A DNA stretch of 7,768 bases, taken from positions 1 through 7,768 of the forward strand of contig JAKSAU010000652.1 in assembly GCA_022361535.1 (NCBI GenBank), in the 5' to 3' direction. The stretch is from Desulfobacterales bacterium. Its GTDB lineage: Bacteria; Desulfobacterota; Desulfobacteria; Desulfobacterales; Desulfobacteraceae. Below the pieces are notes generated by a model that saw only the letters and a list, made by a program, of their open reading frames with translations, had not been told where the DNA came from and made no database searches. The position numbers and the translations under genes are program-made. Numbering within the stretch: position 1 is the stretch's first letter; each line of letters begins with the position of its first letter. Shown here piece by piece: positions 6,737 to 7,768 of this stretch.

Positions 6737-7768
6737 GCCTGAATGATCTGCCCTGGCAGATCCAGTATAATAATGACCGGTGCACCTTATGCGGCCAGTG
6801 TACGGCGGTATGTCCGGTTATGGCCATTGAATTAAACGTATTCCAGAAACGGATTATCAAAACATCTGTTGCAAAAAATGCTCAGCATTCCAATGAGTAT
6901 GATAATTTTTACGGCATCCACCAGAAAACCCGTGTGGAAAATGCCTGTATCGGTTGTGCCATGTGTACCCTGGTCTGCCCCAACGATGCCATACAACCCG
7001 CAAAAAATCCCGGCCTCGACCGGATGAAATTTCACATCAACCAGCAGGGTGTTCCCAGGCGCAGAGGCGGCAGAAGAAACGCATCAGGCTCTGTGCTTGA
7101 CCGGATTAAGTTCACCCGTATTTCCATGCTCACGGACCCTGCACTGGATGCAGGCCGCCATGAATTTGAAATGCGCACTCTTTTAGGCCGGGTGCTCTCC
7201 CCAAGGGAAAACATGAAGCGCCTTAAGGAAAGAGGATGGATTCCACCGGTAAGAGAAATCTATCCACTGATTATCGGTGGTATGTCTTTTGGGGCTCTGT
7301 CTCCCACCATGTGGGAAGGCCTGCAGATGGGCGTGGCGTATCTTAATGAAGAAATGGGTATGCCCGTTCGTATGTGTACCGGTGAAGGCGGCTGCCCTCC
7401 AAGACTGCTTCGGTCGCGCTTCCTTAAATATGTCATCCTCCAGATTGCCTCCGGGTATTTTGGTTGGGACGAAATCATCCATGCCATTCCTCACATGAAA
7501 GAAGACCCATGTGCCATTGAGATCAAATACGGCCAGGGTGCCAAGCCCGGTGACGGCGGACTTTTGATGTGGCACAAGGTAAACAAACTGATTGCAGCCA
7601 TCCGTGGTGTCCCCCAGGGTGTGAGCCTGCCTTCGCCTCCGACCCACCAAACCCAGTATTCCATTGAGGAGTCCGTGGCCAAGATGATCTTGTCCATGTC
7701 CATGGCCTGGGGATTCAGGGTACCGGTTTATCCGAAGATCTCTGCGTCTTCCACTTCTTTGGCTGTAT
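6700..7768 (+). CDS. Ferredoxin-FMN glutamate synthase subunit (C-terminus outside window)
   Basis: The visible 356 codons join a bacterial-type two-cluster ferredoxin domain to the start of an FMN-binding glutamate synthase domain. Two CxxCxxCxxxCP motifs (Cys 28, 31, 34, 38 and 83, 86, 89, 93) should carry two [4Fe-4S] clusters feeding electrons to FMN. A basic linker (about 110-130) follows. The synthase domain then shows GGMSFGALS (193-201), GEGG (228-231), ASGYFG (250-255), IEIKYGQGAKPGDGG (273-287) and SPPTHQTQYSIEE (312-324). The enzyme would use ammonia from the preceding subunit to aminate 2-oxoglutarate reductively; the electron donor is not identified. The start ATG has AGGAGG seven bases upstream and lies inside the preceding gene, implying coupled translation. 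Several loops differ from typical GltB, so it could be a glutamate synthase relative with another acceptor, such as the N-methylglutamate synthase type, though I favour glutamate synthase. The GXGXG portion is not seen. Confidence 0.87.
   Translation, partial: MSSNRSLEPSSLSLNDLPWQIQYNNDRCTLCGQCTAVCPVMAIELNVFQKRIIKTSVAKNAQHSNEYDNFYGIHQKTRVENACIGCAMCTLVCPNDAIQPAKNPGLDRMKFHINQQGVPRRRGGRRNASGSVLDRIKFTRISMLTDPALDAGRHEFEMRTLLGRVLSPRENMKRLKERGWIPPVREIYPLIIGGMSFGALSPTMWEGLQMGVAYLNEEMGMPVRMCTGEGGCPPRLLRSRFLKYVILQIASGYFGWDEIIHAIPHMKEDPCAIEIKYGQGAKPGDGGLLMWHKVNKLIAAIRGVPQGVSLPSPPTHQTQYSIEESVAKMILSMSMAWGFRVPVYPKISASSTSLAV

Noticed and set aside
5449..7703. Minus-strand open frames across the glutamate synthase genes
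   Set aside because: They lie opposite two genes with clear catalytic and cysteine motifs and have no recognisable content.

Overview
The window looks like chromosomal DNA from an anaerobic, motile, Gram-negative bacterium. A sulfate reducer of the Desulfobacteraceae type (Desulfobacterota) is my best guess. The reasons are moderate base composition, strong GGAG-type ribosome binding sites, a 7TMR-DISM sensor kinase, a large Cache-domain chemoreceptor, a stand-alone NifX/NifB-like protein, and an archaeal-style split glutamate synthase whose FMN subunit carries a two-cluster ferredoxin domain. No search was run, so the lineage is inference.

Layout. (1) Bases 1-1758, minus strand: a membrane sensor histidine kinase (signal peptide, DISMED2 domain, seven membrane spans, PAS, H-box), cut by the window start just after its phosphorylated histidine. 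(2) Bases 1759-1885: a 15-bp-arm stem-loop downstream of the chemoreceptor, followed by a probable sigma-70 promoter and ribosome binding site for the kinase. (3) Bases 1886-4057, minus strand: a 723-aa methyl-accepting chemotaxis protein with two tandem Cache modules, HAMP and the signalling hairpin. (4) Bases 4058-4339: a divergent intergenic region with several inverted repeats. (5) Bases 4340-5285, plus strand: a two-gene unit, a NifX/NifB-family small protein whose end overlaps the GTG start of a PlsC-like acyltransferase. (6) Bases 5286-5605: an AT-rich spacer with a TTGACA-type promoter and a structured leader. (7) Bases 5606-7768, plus strand: the glutamine amidotransferase subunit of a split glutamate synthase, overlapping by 37 bases the ferredoxin-FMN synthase subunit, which runs off the window end.

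Functionally there are two themes. The left half is signal input (a sensor kinase and a chemoreceptor, probably separate transcription units). The right end is nitrogen assimilation: the amidotransferase releases ammonia from glutamine, the FMN/Fe-S subunit uses it for reductive amination, and the remaining parts (GXGXG domain and any electron-input subunit) are expected just beyond the window. The small NifX-like/acyltransferase pair between them has no obvious tie to either. I found no CRISPR array, tRNA, rRNA, insertion sequence or defence system. The nearest things to novelty are the divergent active-site loops of the FMN subunit, the coupled NifX-like/acyltransferase pair, and the unassigned regulatory dyads and leader.
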